From Brachypterus glaber (taxonomy: Eukaryota > Arthropoda > Insecta > Coleoptera > Kateretidae): a stretch of 64,000 bases of DNA. A program made the position numbers and the translations under genes. Location of the stretch: the NCBI GenBank assembly GCA_958510825.1, contig OY294045.1, forward strand, positions 9,847,916-9,911,915, given 5' to 3'. Positions 10,650 through 21,481 of this stretch are shown one piece after another (the stretch's first letter is position 1; each line of letters opens with the position of its first letter). The notes under the pieces are model-generated. The model was not told the origin of the DNA. It ran no database searches and was given only the letters and a program-made list of their open reading frames with translations.

Positions 10650-11678
10650 CACTGCCGCACATTAAATTCCGGACACCTAAAAAATTGACATATTTTAAAT
10701 TCAAATATTTCGAAAACTAATTAATGGATTTGACTGATTCTTTTTTAGTTTTAAAGCTTAAACATTCTCTACTTTTGATTGTTTTAAGAATGATTAATTT
10801 TTTTTTTTCGTATTAACAGGAACAAATAATGTACAACTATGTTTTTTACCCCATCTTCTAGGACTTGCATGGTACGCCACTGCAACTGTTTATCAAATTA
10901 TTAAAGTCTTTCTTATTGCCGCAGTTTTAATGAATATTTTCTTTTTTATTTTTGTACATTTTTACTTATGGTTTAGGAGACATCAGGATTTTCCTGAAAG
11001 TTGTCATTTTTTCAGTTAACTTAAAAAGTACTACATGAATTTGATTGATGCTGTGTTTTAAATTTGAAGCTTAACCGAGTTACGGTTTTCTTCTAATCAA
11101 GTTTATCAAAAACATTAATTGGTTTTGAAAAACTTGAGTAGAAGAAAAAATAGGGCCACTTCGTCCAGCGGCAGTTCTGCGAAATCACCGTTAAGCCTCC
11201 GTCAGACGGCAATAAAAAGTTGCCCCGGAATGAAGAAACTGTAGAAGAAGAAGTAAAAGACATGAGCGTAGAAGAAGAAGTAAAAGATATGAGCTTCAAA
11301 TAAAAAACTCTGTTGATTTAGTACTTTTTGAGTTGACTGAAAAAATGACAACTTTCAGGAAAATCCTAAAACAGAAGTAAAAAAGTAAAAAAATTAAAAA
11401 AAATATATTCATTAAAACTGCGGCAATAAGAAATACTTTAATAATTTGATAAACAGTTGCAGTGGCGTACCATGCAAGTCCTAAAAGATGGGGTAAGAAA
11501 CATACATTATTTGTTGCTGTTAATACGAAAAAAAAATTTAATCATTTTTAAAACAAACAAAAGTAAAGAATGTTTAAAACTAAAAAAGAATAAGTCAAAT
11601 CCATTAATTAGTTTTTGAAATATTTGAATTTAAAAAATGTCAATTTTTTAGGTGTCCGGAATTCAATGTGCGGCATTG
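10650..11678. mobile_element. 1-kb mariner-like snap-back element with coding-like insert
   Basis: TA duplications (10648-10649, 11679-11680) flank ends CACTGCCGCAC and GTGCGGCATTG. The two arms, roughly 10650-11030 and 11317-11678, are long inverted repeats. Examples are ACTTGCATGGTACGCCACTG (about 10862) against CAGTGGCGTACCATGCAAGT and TTGCCGCAGTTTTAATGAAT against its complement. The central 280 bp is unique and contains a more GC-rich, coding-like stretch. The structure is a foldback MITE. No transposase remnant is recognisable. Confidence 0.8.
11154..11303 (+). pseudogene. Coding-like 49-codon insert with a duplicated motif
   Basis: Between an in-frame TAG (11151-11153) and a TAA (11301-11303) lies a frame without ATG at its start. 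It reads through HFVQRQFCEITVKPPSDG and ends with two copies of VEEEVKDMS. At DNA level, GTAGAAGAAGAAGTAAAAGA is tandemly duplicated. Its base composition is less AT-rich than the arms around it. It resembles a captured piece of coding sequence inside a non-autonomous transposon, but I cannot identify a parent protein. Confidence 0.35.
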
Positions 11679-11680
11679 TA

Positions 11681-12088
11681 TATTTTGAGATTTGTCGGGT
11701 GTCTTATGCAAAGCTGTTATAAATTTTTACAGAGTTTGAAAGTACACATTCGTTTCTACATGGAGGGTTCCGTAGATAAAATGTACTAGATATGAATAAT
11801 ACTTTTGTTGTTAGTTTTTTTTTCACTAATTTTTGTTTTTTTGTTAATAGCTGTATTATGGTTCTTGTTAAGCAAGTACTCTTTTAGTTTAAATTTAAAA
11901 ATAGAATAAACAATTAATAGTTTTTCTTACTTCTCTAGAAATTAAATAGTTATTTGTGTTTTAATGCATTATAATGCACGAAATAACGTATTTGCTTGAA
12001 GATCCACACAATGTTTTTTAGACGGGTTAAAATTGAAAATAAAAATACTTTATATAATGTTTTAAGTTGTGTTGCTATCATAGATAAG
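11681..12088. other. Unassigned AT-rich spacer
   Basis: No recognisable element. A polypyrimidine and TTTTTGTT-rich region with no supported ORF. Confidence 0.45.
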
Positions 12089-12600
12089 AGAACTATGCAG
12101 TTTCGGGCTGCTGGCCCTCTTTAGAGGGAATAATTAATTGTATAGTTCTAGAGTATTGGCCAAAATGTTGATTTTAATTTCTACCATTTCAGTGATATAT
12201 CGTATCTGTATTTGTTATATTGTTATAATATTAGATATTTTATTACATTGTTAATTAACTTTAAACCTTTATTTTGTAAACTTTAATTTTGTAAATTTTC
12301 AAATAATATTGTCCTGTAATTGGTTTTTCTGTTGGGCAATAAAATAAAAATAAAGATTATTATTATTATTATTATTTAGTACCAAGAGTAAACTCTGCAC
12401 GCTGATTAAGAAAACTTTTTTAGACTTTATTCGCAAAAAAAATATAGTTATTAGATTGATGTAGACTTGTGCGCCATCTATTGCTAGATGTAGACAACTA
12501 CTCATACCTCTTCCAGTCTGGAGACTTTGAATGGTAGCTGTAGGATGATTAGAAAATAGATTGATGGAATAATAAACTATAAGTCTTTTGTTTTTATTTC
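12089..12600 (-). repeat. Rearranged copy of the hammerhead-bearing repeat
   Basis: GCAGTTTCGGGCTGCTGGCCC (12091-12121 region) and 12376-12536 match 63675-63866 closely, including TGATGTAGACTTGTGCGCCA and GGAGACTTTGAATGGTAGC. On the minus strand the ribozyme core reads CUAAAGA instead of CUGAAGA, and the 3' strand of stem I is not conserved. A non-LTR 3' end has inserted inside the core (12122-12375). After 12536 the sequence switches orientation: GATGATTAGAAAATAGATTG (about 12545) is the complement of 63630-63650. This copy is split, inverted at one end and presumably inactive. Confidence 0.7.
12122..12375 (+). mobile_element. Non-LTR retrotransposon 3' end inserted in a ribozyme core
   Basis: The tail CTGTTGGGCAATAAAAT followed by ATT repeats (12356-12376) is the same 3' terminus as that of the copy ending at 62975. 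CTGTAATTGG precedes it, as in the copies at 361-785 and 58822-59821. Comparison with 63690-63705 shows the repeat interrupted exactly here. TTTAG occurs on both sides, a probable 5-bp TSD. Only 3' UTR sequence is present. Confidence 0.7.
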
Positions 12601-13230
12601 GGTACATGTGTATGACTACTTTTTCTAAAACAATGAGTAACGAATGAATCTAATTTCGAGTAGGGATGTCTAAAAAAGTTATTTATTATTAACAATAATT
12701 ATAATTATCGAACTCTCTTATTTATTTAGTAGCTTTAAGTTACTTGATAGACAAGGGTCAAGACATTTATTTTTATAAACTATTCACGAATGCTGCTAAA
12801 GTTTAATCGTTTTTGTTGAGCTCCGACTGGTCCTTGAACAGGACATGTTACAGGACAAAAACTGATTGTATCAAAGTTGGTCGAGTAAGGCAACCGTAGA
12901 CACAGGCTGTCGGTCGGAATTAGTTACGTACTTTGACACAGAATACGCAACAAAAAGTCGGTAATGGATGTTTTTATGTTGAACTTTGTTTTGGATTAAA
13001 TTTGCCCGTATTTGTACATTTATTTTATTAAATATTTTCAACAAACAATTTCACAAAAATATTTGCTAAATGCAGAAAATGTTGCACTTTAATATTACCG
13101 AGAAACAAACAAGTCCAATCTAATCCAATTCCAGTATGGCTTTTCCCTTTGGGTATAGATGGATATGGCATTAATGTTGATTTGTTTTATGTAGAACATA
13201 TACAAAGCCAATTGTAAACAAACCACTATA
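12601..13230. other. Unassigned spacer
   Basis: No supported gene or repeat boundary. Slightly higher GC near 12820-12960, but frames there are short and carry no recognisable motif. Confidence 0.4.
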
Positions 13231-13622
13231 CACTCTAAAGTCCGTCAATCTTACAGTAGTTTTAACTGTAATAATTAAAGCAAATTTACAATGTCAGAAT
13301 GTGAATTTACAATATTTATTAAATTAACCTCAGTATTACTGGGTTTAGTAAAATCTCAGCTCTTTTCCTGTCGGTGCAATAATTTTGCATTAAAATTCAT
13401 CCATGTGGTCCAAAAGCCCGGCACTTTTACAATATTGGTTGAAAATTACCATAATAATAGCTTACATTCTACAAAAGATAGCAGTAAAATTACCAAAATA
13501 AAAATTCACATTTTTACAGATAACTGTGAATTTACAGTCTGATTTAAATTTATCACTTTCTTTACTGGCAACATATGACCTACTTTATTTGCTGTAAAAT
13601 TACCATATTTGCATTTACAGTG
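13231..13622. mobile_element. TA-flanked MITE with CACTSTAAA ends
   Basis: TATA precedes CACTCTAAAG at 13231, and TTTACAGTG ends at 13622 before TA (13623-13624). The inner parts carry short inverted motifs such as TTACAGTA and GAATTTACA repeated in both orientations (13262-13320 and 13510-13545). Consistent with a Tc1/mariner-like MITE with moderately diverged ends. Confidence 0.6.
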
Positions 13623-13624
13623 TA

Positions 13625-14326
13625 GCGGTGAGGTTGCGAGGAGGTGAAGTATAACATATTTGTCAACAAATCACTATAGCGGTAAAGGCCAGCTCGATCT
13701 AGTATAATTATCGACCTACGCAAAACCGACTCACTCTGTAGTGATGTTTGCGCAGACGCCAACTTATAAAAAAAAAATCTCTTTGAAATTCATAAATATC
13801 CACGTGTACAACGAAATACATTGAATTTAAATTTAACATCACATATTAATAATCACGACTCACTTAAAACTTTACAACTAAACGAACACTTTCACGACAT
13901 TACATAAAATAAAAAATAAAATTAAACAAGTCCTGTGCATATCAATGATTGCGATGCTGATGCTGGAGTAAATCCGCCAAAGCGGTCACACCCGTCCCTT
14001 ACAAAGTTCACGCTGCGACTAGGTTCCCTACAAGTTAAATCTACAAAATATAATGTCAAATAAATAATAAAATTTATCCTCTTGGGCAGAAGGACTTCGG
14101 TCGATAGCCCTTTGGCTTTGGCTAATAAATTTATATTTATCTATCTAATCCACTAGCAGCAACGGTTGTCAGAAGAAAAAAAAACATTTCTATTGGCATA
14201 TATTTTATTTGAACTTTTTTGCAGTGGTAAAGTATTTAAAACAATATTTTTATGAAAAATAAAGACTCATCTACTGCTGTGCTAAGCACAGAGGTGGTAA
14301 CTTACTTTTTTGTCAAAAATGAGTTA
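13625..14326. other. Spacer with a possible retroposon tail
   Basis: Near 13935-13990 a stretch (ATTGCGATGCTGATGCTGG, then CCGCCAAAGCGGTC) resembles the text near 29640-29690 inside the 711-bp duplication. Near 14080-14145, GGACTTCGGTCGATAGCCC followed by GGCTAATAAA and a TATTTATC-rich end looks like a retroposon 3' end with a polyadenylation signal. This second reading is weak. Confidence 0.35.
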
Positions 14327-14437
14327 GGGAACGTTCACGTATTACGTAACGCTCCTAGGGGGTAATGGTATAGGAAAATAGCGTTACAGGGGTCCAAAAT
14401 GATCAAAATTTGCGTTACGATATTCTTGAACGTTCCC
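14327..14437. mobile_element. GGGAACG-family MITE, short copy
   Basis: It begins GGGAACGTTCACGTATTACG after TA and ends GAACGTTCCC, 111 bp in all. It shares GGTATAGGAAAATAGCGTTAC and TTTGCGTTACG with 19416-19567 but lacks part of the G-rich middle. The right flank reads TTA, so the TA duplication is imperfect by one base. Confidence 0.75.
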
Positions 14438-14833
14438 TTATGATGTAATAACAATCAATGAATATTTTTATCGTATTATTAAACGATTTAATTCATTTTT
14501 TTTTTAATAAAATTACTCTATTAAAGCTACCGTATCTTCTTTAAAGTTGTCAGTTACTAAGACAATTTGCCGTATCTATCGTAACTTAAGAAGTTACGAT
14601 AGAATGCCTTAGTATAATAATAATAATTAACGAGATTCGTTTATTAACAACTTGTAGTTAATAACAAATGTTGCCTGGGGTTCCAAATAGGCAAAAACTT
14701 TCAGTATTTACTACTACACTCTTTATCTAATCTAAATGTGGCGCCGACCATTGACATAAACAAACAATTTTTGACAGGTGATGGTTTAAAATGCTAGTTA
14801 CTAAATTTTGTTTTGCTAAATCATAGCTACTCC
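14438..14833. other. Unassigned AT-rich spacer
   Basis: No supported feature except a short inverted pair near 14575-14600 (CGTAACTTAAGAAGTTACG), which is a small perfect hairpin. Confidence 0.45.
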
Positions 14834-15072
14834 TCTAATAAAAAGGATTTATTTGGATATGGCCAATTAAATTATTTGGTTGTAACAAATTTTATTTGAT
14901 TCAAATAAATATTTAGTTCCTGTAAACAAATATTTTAATTTCAAAATGATTTATTAATGGGAACAAAATTATTTATTTGACAGAAATTAAATTTATTTGT
15001 CACAACCAAATAATTCAATTGGCCATATCCAACCAAATATTTTGTTGACACAAATAAACTGTTTTATCAGTG
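14834..15072. mobile_element. MITE of the CACTGATAAAAAG family, copy 1
   Basis: The right end GTTTTATCAGTG is followed by TA. The left end is eroded to CTAATAAAAAGG. Inverted internal arms include ATTTGGATATGGCCAATT against AATTGGCCATATCC and TTATTTGGTTGT against ACAACCAAATAA. The left 170 bp matches 50824-51000, whose element has intact ends and TA duplications. Confidence 0.7.
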
Positions 15073-15074
15073 TA

Positions 15075-15744
15075 CTTTTTTTCAACTTAACATTTTTAAA
15101 AACGCTATAACTTCTGAACGAAGAAAGATAGGACCTGCGTTTATATGAATATTTCTTCATGAAATTTAATCTAGTTTTCGTTGCCAAAGTTTGTAAACGG
15201 GCTAATGAATCACCCTGTATAAAATTTCTTGTTTCGACAATATTAATTATTGTCATCAGGAGTTTACCGGAAAATCAAAGAAACCTAGATCTGGATTTTT
15301 ATTATATATTTGGTATTCCAAGTTTCTAGAATATTGATCGTTACCAGGAAAATCAGAGAATACATTTTTGTTTTTAGTTCGATATCATACGGTATTGAAT
15401 TTTAAAATGGCTTTTTATTCACCAAAGTTTAGATTTTTTTTTATTTTATTATGACAACAACAAAAATGATCTAAAGTCCTTTTTACGATTTTGTAAAAAA
15501 ACTTGTATAAAACTGTTCTATGATATAACTTGAGAGAGAATATCTTCAAAGAAAGCTCTGGTTAAATAAATTACAGGACTCGCGTTTGAAGTGATGTTTA
15601 AACACTGGTTTCAACATACACCTTAAATAATGAACCGGAAGGAGTATAACTCCTCTTTTTATGTACAGAAAACCCTCTGATACAATATTTAGTGCAGCTA
15701 GTAATATGCTTTCCCGTTTAATTTGTTTTAAATAAGGAAAAATC
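15075..15744. other. Spacer with a mariner-type end motif
   Basis: ATCACCCTGTATA near 15211 resembles the inner-to-outer end of the CAGGGTG-type elements found at 46360-47022, but no partner end was found. The rest has no recognised feature. Confidence 0.35.
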
Positions 15745-16801
15745 TTATATATAAATAAAAGACTTCCTGTTACAATTATGGCATTCAGTGTAAAAAATTA
15801 TATGAAATACTTTCATTGTTTAGTGAATAACAAAATATAATAAATAGTATGATATTTATGGCTTAAATAGATTTAATTAATATTCCGTGCTAATAATTTT
15901 TATAATACAAAGCGGTCCAAAAGTCACCCCCCCCCCCCTCTTAACTTTTGAACCAGTTGAGATATCGACTTCAAATTTGGAACTTTTAAATAAGACAACT
16001 TAAACTATCTTTTAGAATATATTTAATACTTTCAGCTCTTAAAATGTGGGCATGGCGGCACATTTTTTTAAATGAAAAGGGGATCGTGTAATACATCATT
16101 TTAAAGCTTATAAAATTCTCCATTTAACTCCATATTTTTAAATAAAAAAAATTGGGTTTAAAATGGGGTTGAAAATGGGTATTAATGTCAAAATTCCTCT
16201 AAAAAAAACAAATAATTTTTTAAAAATGCCTAATTTCATCATAAAAAAATGTTAATTATACTTTTAAACTAATTTTAGTTGACATAAATAAAAATTTATA
16301 AAAAAAAACTTAAAAAATCGAATGTTTTGGCACAAAAAATTGAAAAATCAAAACCTTAAAAAACATTTTTTTTTAATTTTAAAAATGTTAGTTTAAATAG
16401 AGAATTTTATAAGCTTTAAAATGATGTATAACACGACCACCCTTTCCATTTAAAAAAATGTCCCCCATGCCCCCCTGCCCACATTTTAAGAGCTGAAAAT
16501 ATCAAATATATGCTAAAAGATAGTTTAAGTTGTTTTATTTAAGTTCTAAATTTGAAGTCGGATATCTCAATTCTTTTAAAAGTTAAAAGGGGGGGGGTGA
16601 CTTTTGGACCGCACTGTATAATAAAATTTCTGTAATAAATACAATCGTGTCTGTAATAAATATAATCGTTTCCAATTTATTTTTGACATTATTAGTTTTC
16701 GTGTCCCTTATAATATAAATATAGCTTAAATCACTATAATTTGCCACTGTCACCAAATATCTTATAATTTATAGCGCAGAGTCCACGAATTTCTTTTCGT
16801 G
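15745..16801 (-). mobile_element. CACGG-ended MITE, copy 3, split by another element
   Basis: 15745-15907 and 16619-16801 are the two halves of a copy in the orientation of 43270-43694. The outer left end is missing and the right end reads TTTCTTTTCGTG. The halves join exactly when the inserted element at 15908-16616 and one TA are removed, restoring TTTTATAATATAATAAAA as in the intact copies. Confidence 0.8.
15908..16616. mobile_element. CAGAGCGGTCC-ended MITE, copy 1, nested
   Basis: A 709-bp element with ends CAAAGCGGTCCAAAAGTCAC and GTGACTTTTGGACCGCACTG. TA duplications lie at 15906-15907 and 16617-16618. Long arms of about 200 bp are inverted copies of each other, and the middle has unique sequence (GTTAATTATACTTTTAAAC). 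The copy at 21482-22200 is the same element in reverse orientation. Tc1/mariner-like by its TA site; no coding capacity. Confidence 0.9.
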
Positions 16802-17129
16802 TATATGAAAAAGAATTTAAAACAACTGTCATAAATCCTTGTAATAGTTGTTTTACTTATTCAATCCAACTTAACATTAGTTTAAAGTTTTTTAAAAAAT
16901 TTTATACGGAAATTAAATTTTGTCGCTCTAAAATATTACAATTATGGGGCACTCAATATAATTCTGTTAATTAAGTATGGAAACAACCACTTAATCAAAC
17001 CCTAACCTATTATTATTTATTTCAAGAATAATTTATTACAAGAATACTCATTATTTTCATTTCATATGTGCAATGATAAATTGTTCGAAGGACATACGAT
17101 ATATGTTTTCGATAAATGTATATCCAGTA

Positions 17130-17918
17130 GGGCATTTTAAAAAACAGTTTTTTTTGAAAATTTTAGCCTCCCCAGGTTTGTCGGAAAAATACCATAACTA
17201 TACTTTGTGACAAGTTAGAGTCCAATTTTCATTGAAAATACATTAAAAATTATATTATTTTTATGAGGCACGATTTATTTTAATCAAATATAGTGTAAAA
17301 TGCATAAACTTAAATCTGTGCCGAATTTTAGCTTTTTGAGCTAAAATTTGGCACAGAATATTGTTTTCAATTAAAGAAATATAACTTTTATTTATTTAAT
17401 TTTTAAATTATTGGGCCATGTAAATGAAAATTTAGCAAAAGCTTTTTCTTACTTTTTTTAGGTAAAGGCCAATTTTGGTAAATTAAACGTAATGTACCAA
17501 AACTAGCTTTTACTTAAAATTTTTGAGAAAAAGTTTTTGCTAAATTTTTATCCACACTGCCTAATAATTTAAAAATAAAAAAAAATAAAAGTCATATATT
17601 TTTTAAATGGAAACAATATTCTGTGCGAAATTTTAACTCAAAACAATAAAATTAGCCTTCTCCCACTTTATTTGAAAACTGAAAAAAAAAAATATTAAAA
17701 AATTTAATTTTTAAATGAAGTTGTTGGGTATATTTCGTTTTTTAAGTAAAATTTGCCACAGATGTGATACATATAAAAAAAGATATTTTTAATTTGTTTT
17801 CCAATTTTAAAATTAATTAGGTGGACCATAATTATTATTTTTTGAGCTGAAATTTGGCACAGAATTAAGTTGGACTTGGACTTAAAATTTTAAAAAATTT
17901 ATGTTATTTGAAATGCCC
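17130..17918. mobile_element. GGGCATTT-ended element with TTTGGCACAG hairpins
   Basis: TA (17128-17129 and 17919-17920) flanks GGGCATTTTAAA and TTTGAAATGCCC. Inside, variants of GAGCTAAAATTTGGCACAG occur in both orientations near 17315, 17335, 17620, 17750 and 17845. The pair at 17317-17356 is a strong palindrome. It resembles a snap-back Tc1/mariner-like element whose interior consists of repeated hairpins. Confidence 0.65.
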
Positions 17919-17920
17919 TA

Positions 17921-19415
17921 ATATGTAGACAAAAACAAAAGTATTAAAAAAAAATTGTGACAGTTGAATGAATTATAAAACGGCGAGTCTGCCTTTACAC
18001 TCCTAAAATGGCGAGTAACTTCAGTACAGGTGGATCGACCTTGCAAATTACACTAGGCAACACGGTTTCTTGCCCTGATTGAAGTCATATGTTTTTAAAC
18101 TAATTTTGTCCCTGAGACCGAATCTGGCTTTAGAGTGTTTCTACTACCTTAAGTTTCTGAGAAAAATGAGATAAAAGTGGTAAAACATCATTATTATAGC
18201 CCTCTGTTCTAAAAGCATGAGAGATACAAATATTTTGAGGGCAAATTTGGATTGGGCGACTCATAGGTAAAAAAATAAGGATACCAGGGAAACAAATATT
18301 TTTAAAAAATGGATCCTGACACAACTAAGTATTGGTGATGGCCACGAACTCATGCTAAAAAACGTCAAAAAGCATCACTAGGGGGTCAAAAATACACTAG
18401 AAATAAGTTACGTAATACGGTCCTTATGTAATCAAGTAACATTTTTATGATTTAGAACCATTAAAAAAAAACGACAAAAAATGCGAAATATTTTTTTTAT
18501 ACATTTTTTTTTTAATTAGCATAATTGCCTGTACTAAAATTTAAAAAATGACAAATGCAGGATTTTTTTAAGGTTAAATTCGGATTTTGGGTCTAAAAAT
18601 TGATAAAAAAAAAATATTTTATTTACTTTTTACGAGCAAATTAAGCTAAATAAAACAATATTTCTATATACATTTTTGTAGAGAATTTTATAAGCAACAA
18701 ATTAAGCTATGAAATTTTTACACAAACTTGACAGTTTTGCCACAAATGAGCAATTAAGTAAACTGTGCACTTTAATTTTAAGCTTTTTATTTTTTTTTCG
18801 CATACTTACTGTAACAGTAGGTCCTTCGCATATGGATTTTTGAATTCCTCGTATTTTATTTAATATACCCTAAAATTTACAAAATCCTTCTATTTTTTTT
18901 AAACTTATATCTCAAAAATGTGAGGTGCTGGAACTTTTCTAAGAACAGATTCGGATTCTACGCCCTTTTATCATTAAGATCATTTAGGATTGAAAATATT
19001 TATTCATTTACCAATTCGTCTAAAAAATAATAAACATTTATAGGCGAATCATTGTTTTTATAGCATAACATAATTTTTTTAAACGTCAACCGCATAAACC
19101 ATATGTTTACGCACAAATCTACATACGTATATTTTTCGGTATTTTTTTTTCGCTATGTTTTTAATACCACGTTTTTTTTTACTTTAAAAATTCTGTTCGC
19201 AAAAAAATCTTTATAATATACAGGGTGTCCGGTAACTCGCGTCGGAGCGGAAAACCACCGAATCATCTGCCAATGAAAAATGTCTTTGCAAATAATTAAA
19301 GTTCTATCTTGAACGGCTACTGAGATAAGACATTTAGTATGTATGTTATTATCATTTTTTTTATTATAATATATTATTATTATAATCCACGTATGTTATT
19401 ATTATTTATATCTTA
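17921..19415. other. Unassigned AT-rich spacer
   Basis: Contains GTTACGTAATACGGTCC near 18408, an isolated end-like motif of the GGGAACG family. TACAGGGTGTCCGGTAACTC at about 19219 is a typical outward-facing mariner-type end with no partner identified. No gene is supported. Confidence 0.4.
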
Positions 19416-19567
19416 GGGAACGTTCAAGTATTACGTAACGCTCCTAGGGGGGGGTGGGGGGTCATTTTGGAGTGTTACTCCCATGTTAATGGTATAGGAA
19501 AATAGCGTTACAGGGGGGGAGGTCCAAAATTATCAAAATTTGCGTTACGTAATACTTTAACGTTCCC
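19416..19567. mobile_element. GGGAACG-family MITE, most intact copy
   Basis: A 152-bp palindromic MITE from GGGAACGTTCAAGTATTACG to CGTAATACTTTAACGTTCCC, flanked by TA (19414-19415 and 19568-19569). The middle carries G-rich runs and the conserved GGTATAGGAAAATAGCGTTAC. It is the reference for fragments at 2224, 4202, 14327, 37351 and about 40286. Confidence 0.85.
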
Positions 19568-19616
19568 TAAACACTATTTTAATTTATTTCAGTAGTATTT
19601 TAACATAGTTATTTAA

Positions 19617-20331
19617 GGGGTCTACCCTCTTTAGACGGGCAAAGATAAGGCTATTTTCACGAATTTTTTTGACCGGTATACGTCATAAATATGGACATAA
19701 AAAGTGTTAGGCCTAAAAAATACACTATTTGATTACACAAGAAAATTTTTTTTATATTTATTTTAATCAGTTTTTATACATAAAAATGAGGGAGAAGACT
19801 GGTCCAAAAAAAAAGATGAGTGTGCGCTGTTGATGAAATATCTGGAATGGATGATCTGAAAAAAAAAAAAATAGTTTTAGATTCAGTAAGTAAATGGCTA
19901 TAGCGCATATCATACGATTTTTGAAATTTTGAGTTTAACTATTTATTTTTGGCAAAGAACGACGGAAAAAACGTGATTTTTCGTACTTTTTCGAAAAATG
20001 GCTGCCATTTTGTCATTTTGAAAAAAAAAATCGTATGATATGCGCTATAGCCATTTACTTACTGAATCTAACACTATTTTTTTTTTTTTCAGATCATCCA
20101 TTCCAGATATTTCATCAACAGCGCACACTCATCTTTTTTTTTGGACCAGTCTTCTTCCTCATTTTTATGTATAAAAACTGATTAAAATAAATATAAAAAA
20201 AATTTTCTTGTGTAATCAAATAGTGTATTTTTTAGGCCTAACACTTTTTATGTCCATATTTATGACGTATACCGGTCAAAAAAATTCGTGAAAATAGCCT
20301 TATCTTTGCCCGTCTAAAGAGGGTAGACCCC
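19617..20331. mobile_element. Giant near-perfect hairpin element, TTAA-flanked
   Basis: GGGGTCTACCCTCTTTAGAC at 19617 is mirrored by its complement ending at 20331. Almost the whole 715 bp is an inverted repeat with a loop of about 60-90 bp around 19935-20010. TTAA stands on both sides (19613-19616 and 20332-20335), as in piggyBac-type insertions, although a TA target with one more inverted base pair cannot be excluded. The arms differ at only a few positions. Any transcript would be a long double-stranded RNA. Confidence 0.8.
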
Positions 20332-20790
20332 TTAATAGAATAGTAAAAAACATAAAAACTAATTTTTAATTCGTTTAGTTTTAAAATACGTAGTTTTTTA
20401 TAGCGAAAATAATATCTTCCCAAAATATGACAACTTTTTTTAATCTTTATTTCTTTCTTCTTCATTTTTTTGTGAAATTTCTTGTTTTCATAGGAAAACC
20501 ACATTTTCCACAACAAACTGAAATAAACTGATAATAATTAACGGATTTAAACCGGAGTCATCAGAATTTCAAATCTCATACTTGTGCATGTGTGTTTAGC
20601 ACTAATCCCGATAAGTTTCCCTTTGAATTGTGTCAACACTTCCAATCTCGCTTCCAATGCACGTGATAACGAAGGGTACTTACTAAGTCACTACTCTATC
20701 ACTTCTAGTTAGATGGAATACGGCTGTAACAATAGTCACACAAATTTTTGAATAGGTAGGCACACTTACCCAGTATTTATTTTAAAGATA

Positions 20791-21175
20791 CACTGTAAAA
20801 AGTAAACTGAATATTCAGTTACAAATGGATAGGAAATCCGAAGTTATTATCCTATACAATTGTACTTTAATTTTAGTTCAAACACGTAACATTTCATGTC
20901 TGTCCTTAAATATTAAAGTAAGTGATAGGATCATAACTTCCTATCCATTGTAACTGAATATTTAGTTACAAATGGATAGGAAGATATGATCCTATACAAA
21001 TGTACTTTAATTTTTGTTAAAAACGCTATAGTTCTACAGTCACATACTTTAATATTTAAGGAAGGACATGAAATGTTGCGTGTTTTTAACAGAAACTAAA
21101 GTACAATTATATAGGATAATAACTTCCGATTTCCTATCCATTTGTAACTGAATATTAAGTTTACTTTTTACAGTG
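20791..21175. mobile_element. CACTGTAAAAAG-ended MITE with duplicated interior
   Basis: A 385-bp element flanked by TA (20789-20790 and 21176-21177), with ends CACTGTAAAAAGTAAACTG and TTTACTTTTTACAGTG. The block AGTTACAAATGGATAGGA occurs at about 20817, again at about 20964, and inverted near 21134, so the element is a hairpin that contains two nested copies of its own arm. Confidence 0.85.
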
Positions 21176-21481
21176 TATTTCACATTTCTAAAAATTTGGT
21201 TTGTCACCACAAATATTTTATCATGTGAGAATGATAAGGTTGCAAAGCCATTACCGATCAAAGTTGCATAACTTTCAAACACATTAGCTTAGTTGCTTGG
21301 AACTTTATCATTGTTACATGTTGATTTAAATAAGGCACCATAACTACTGGGTAGTTTTTGGTAGTTTAAATCACTTCTACGTTGTTCTACGTTTTCCAAA
21401 AGTTAGTATATAAAGTTCTAAACCTTAACTCCCTCTAAATAAATCTAAACTTACCTAAAAAATGCTAGTACTGCTTTTATA

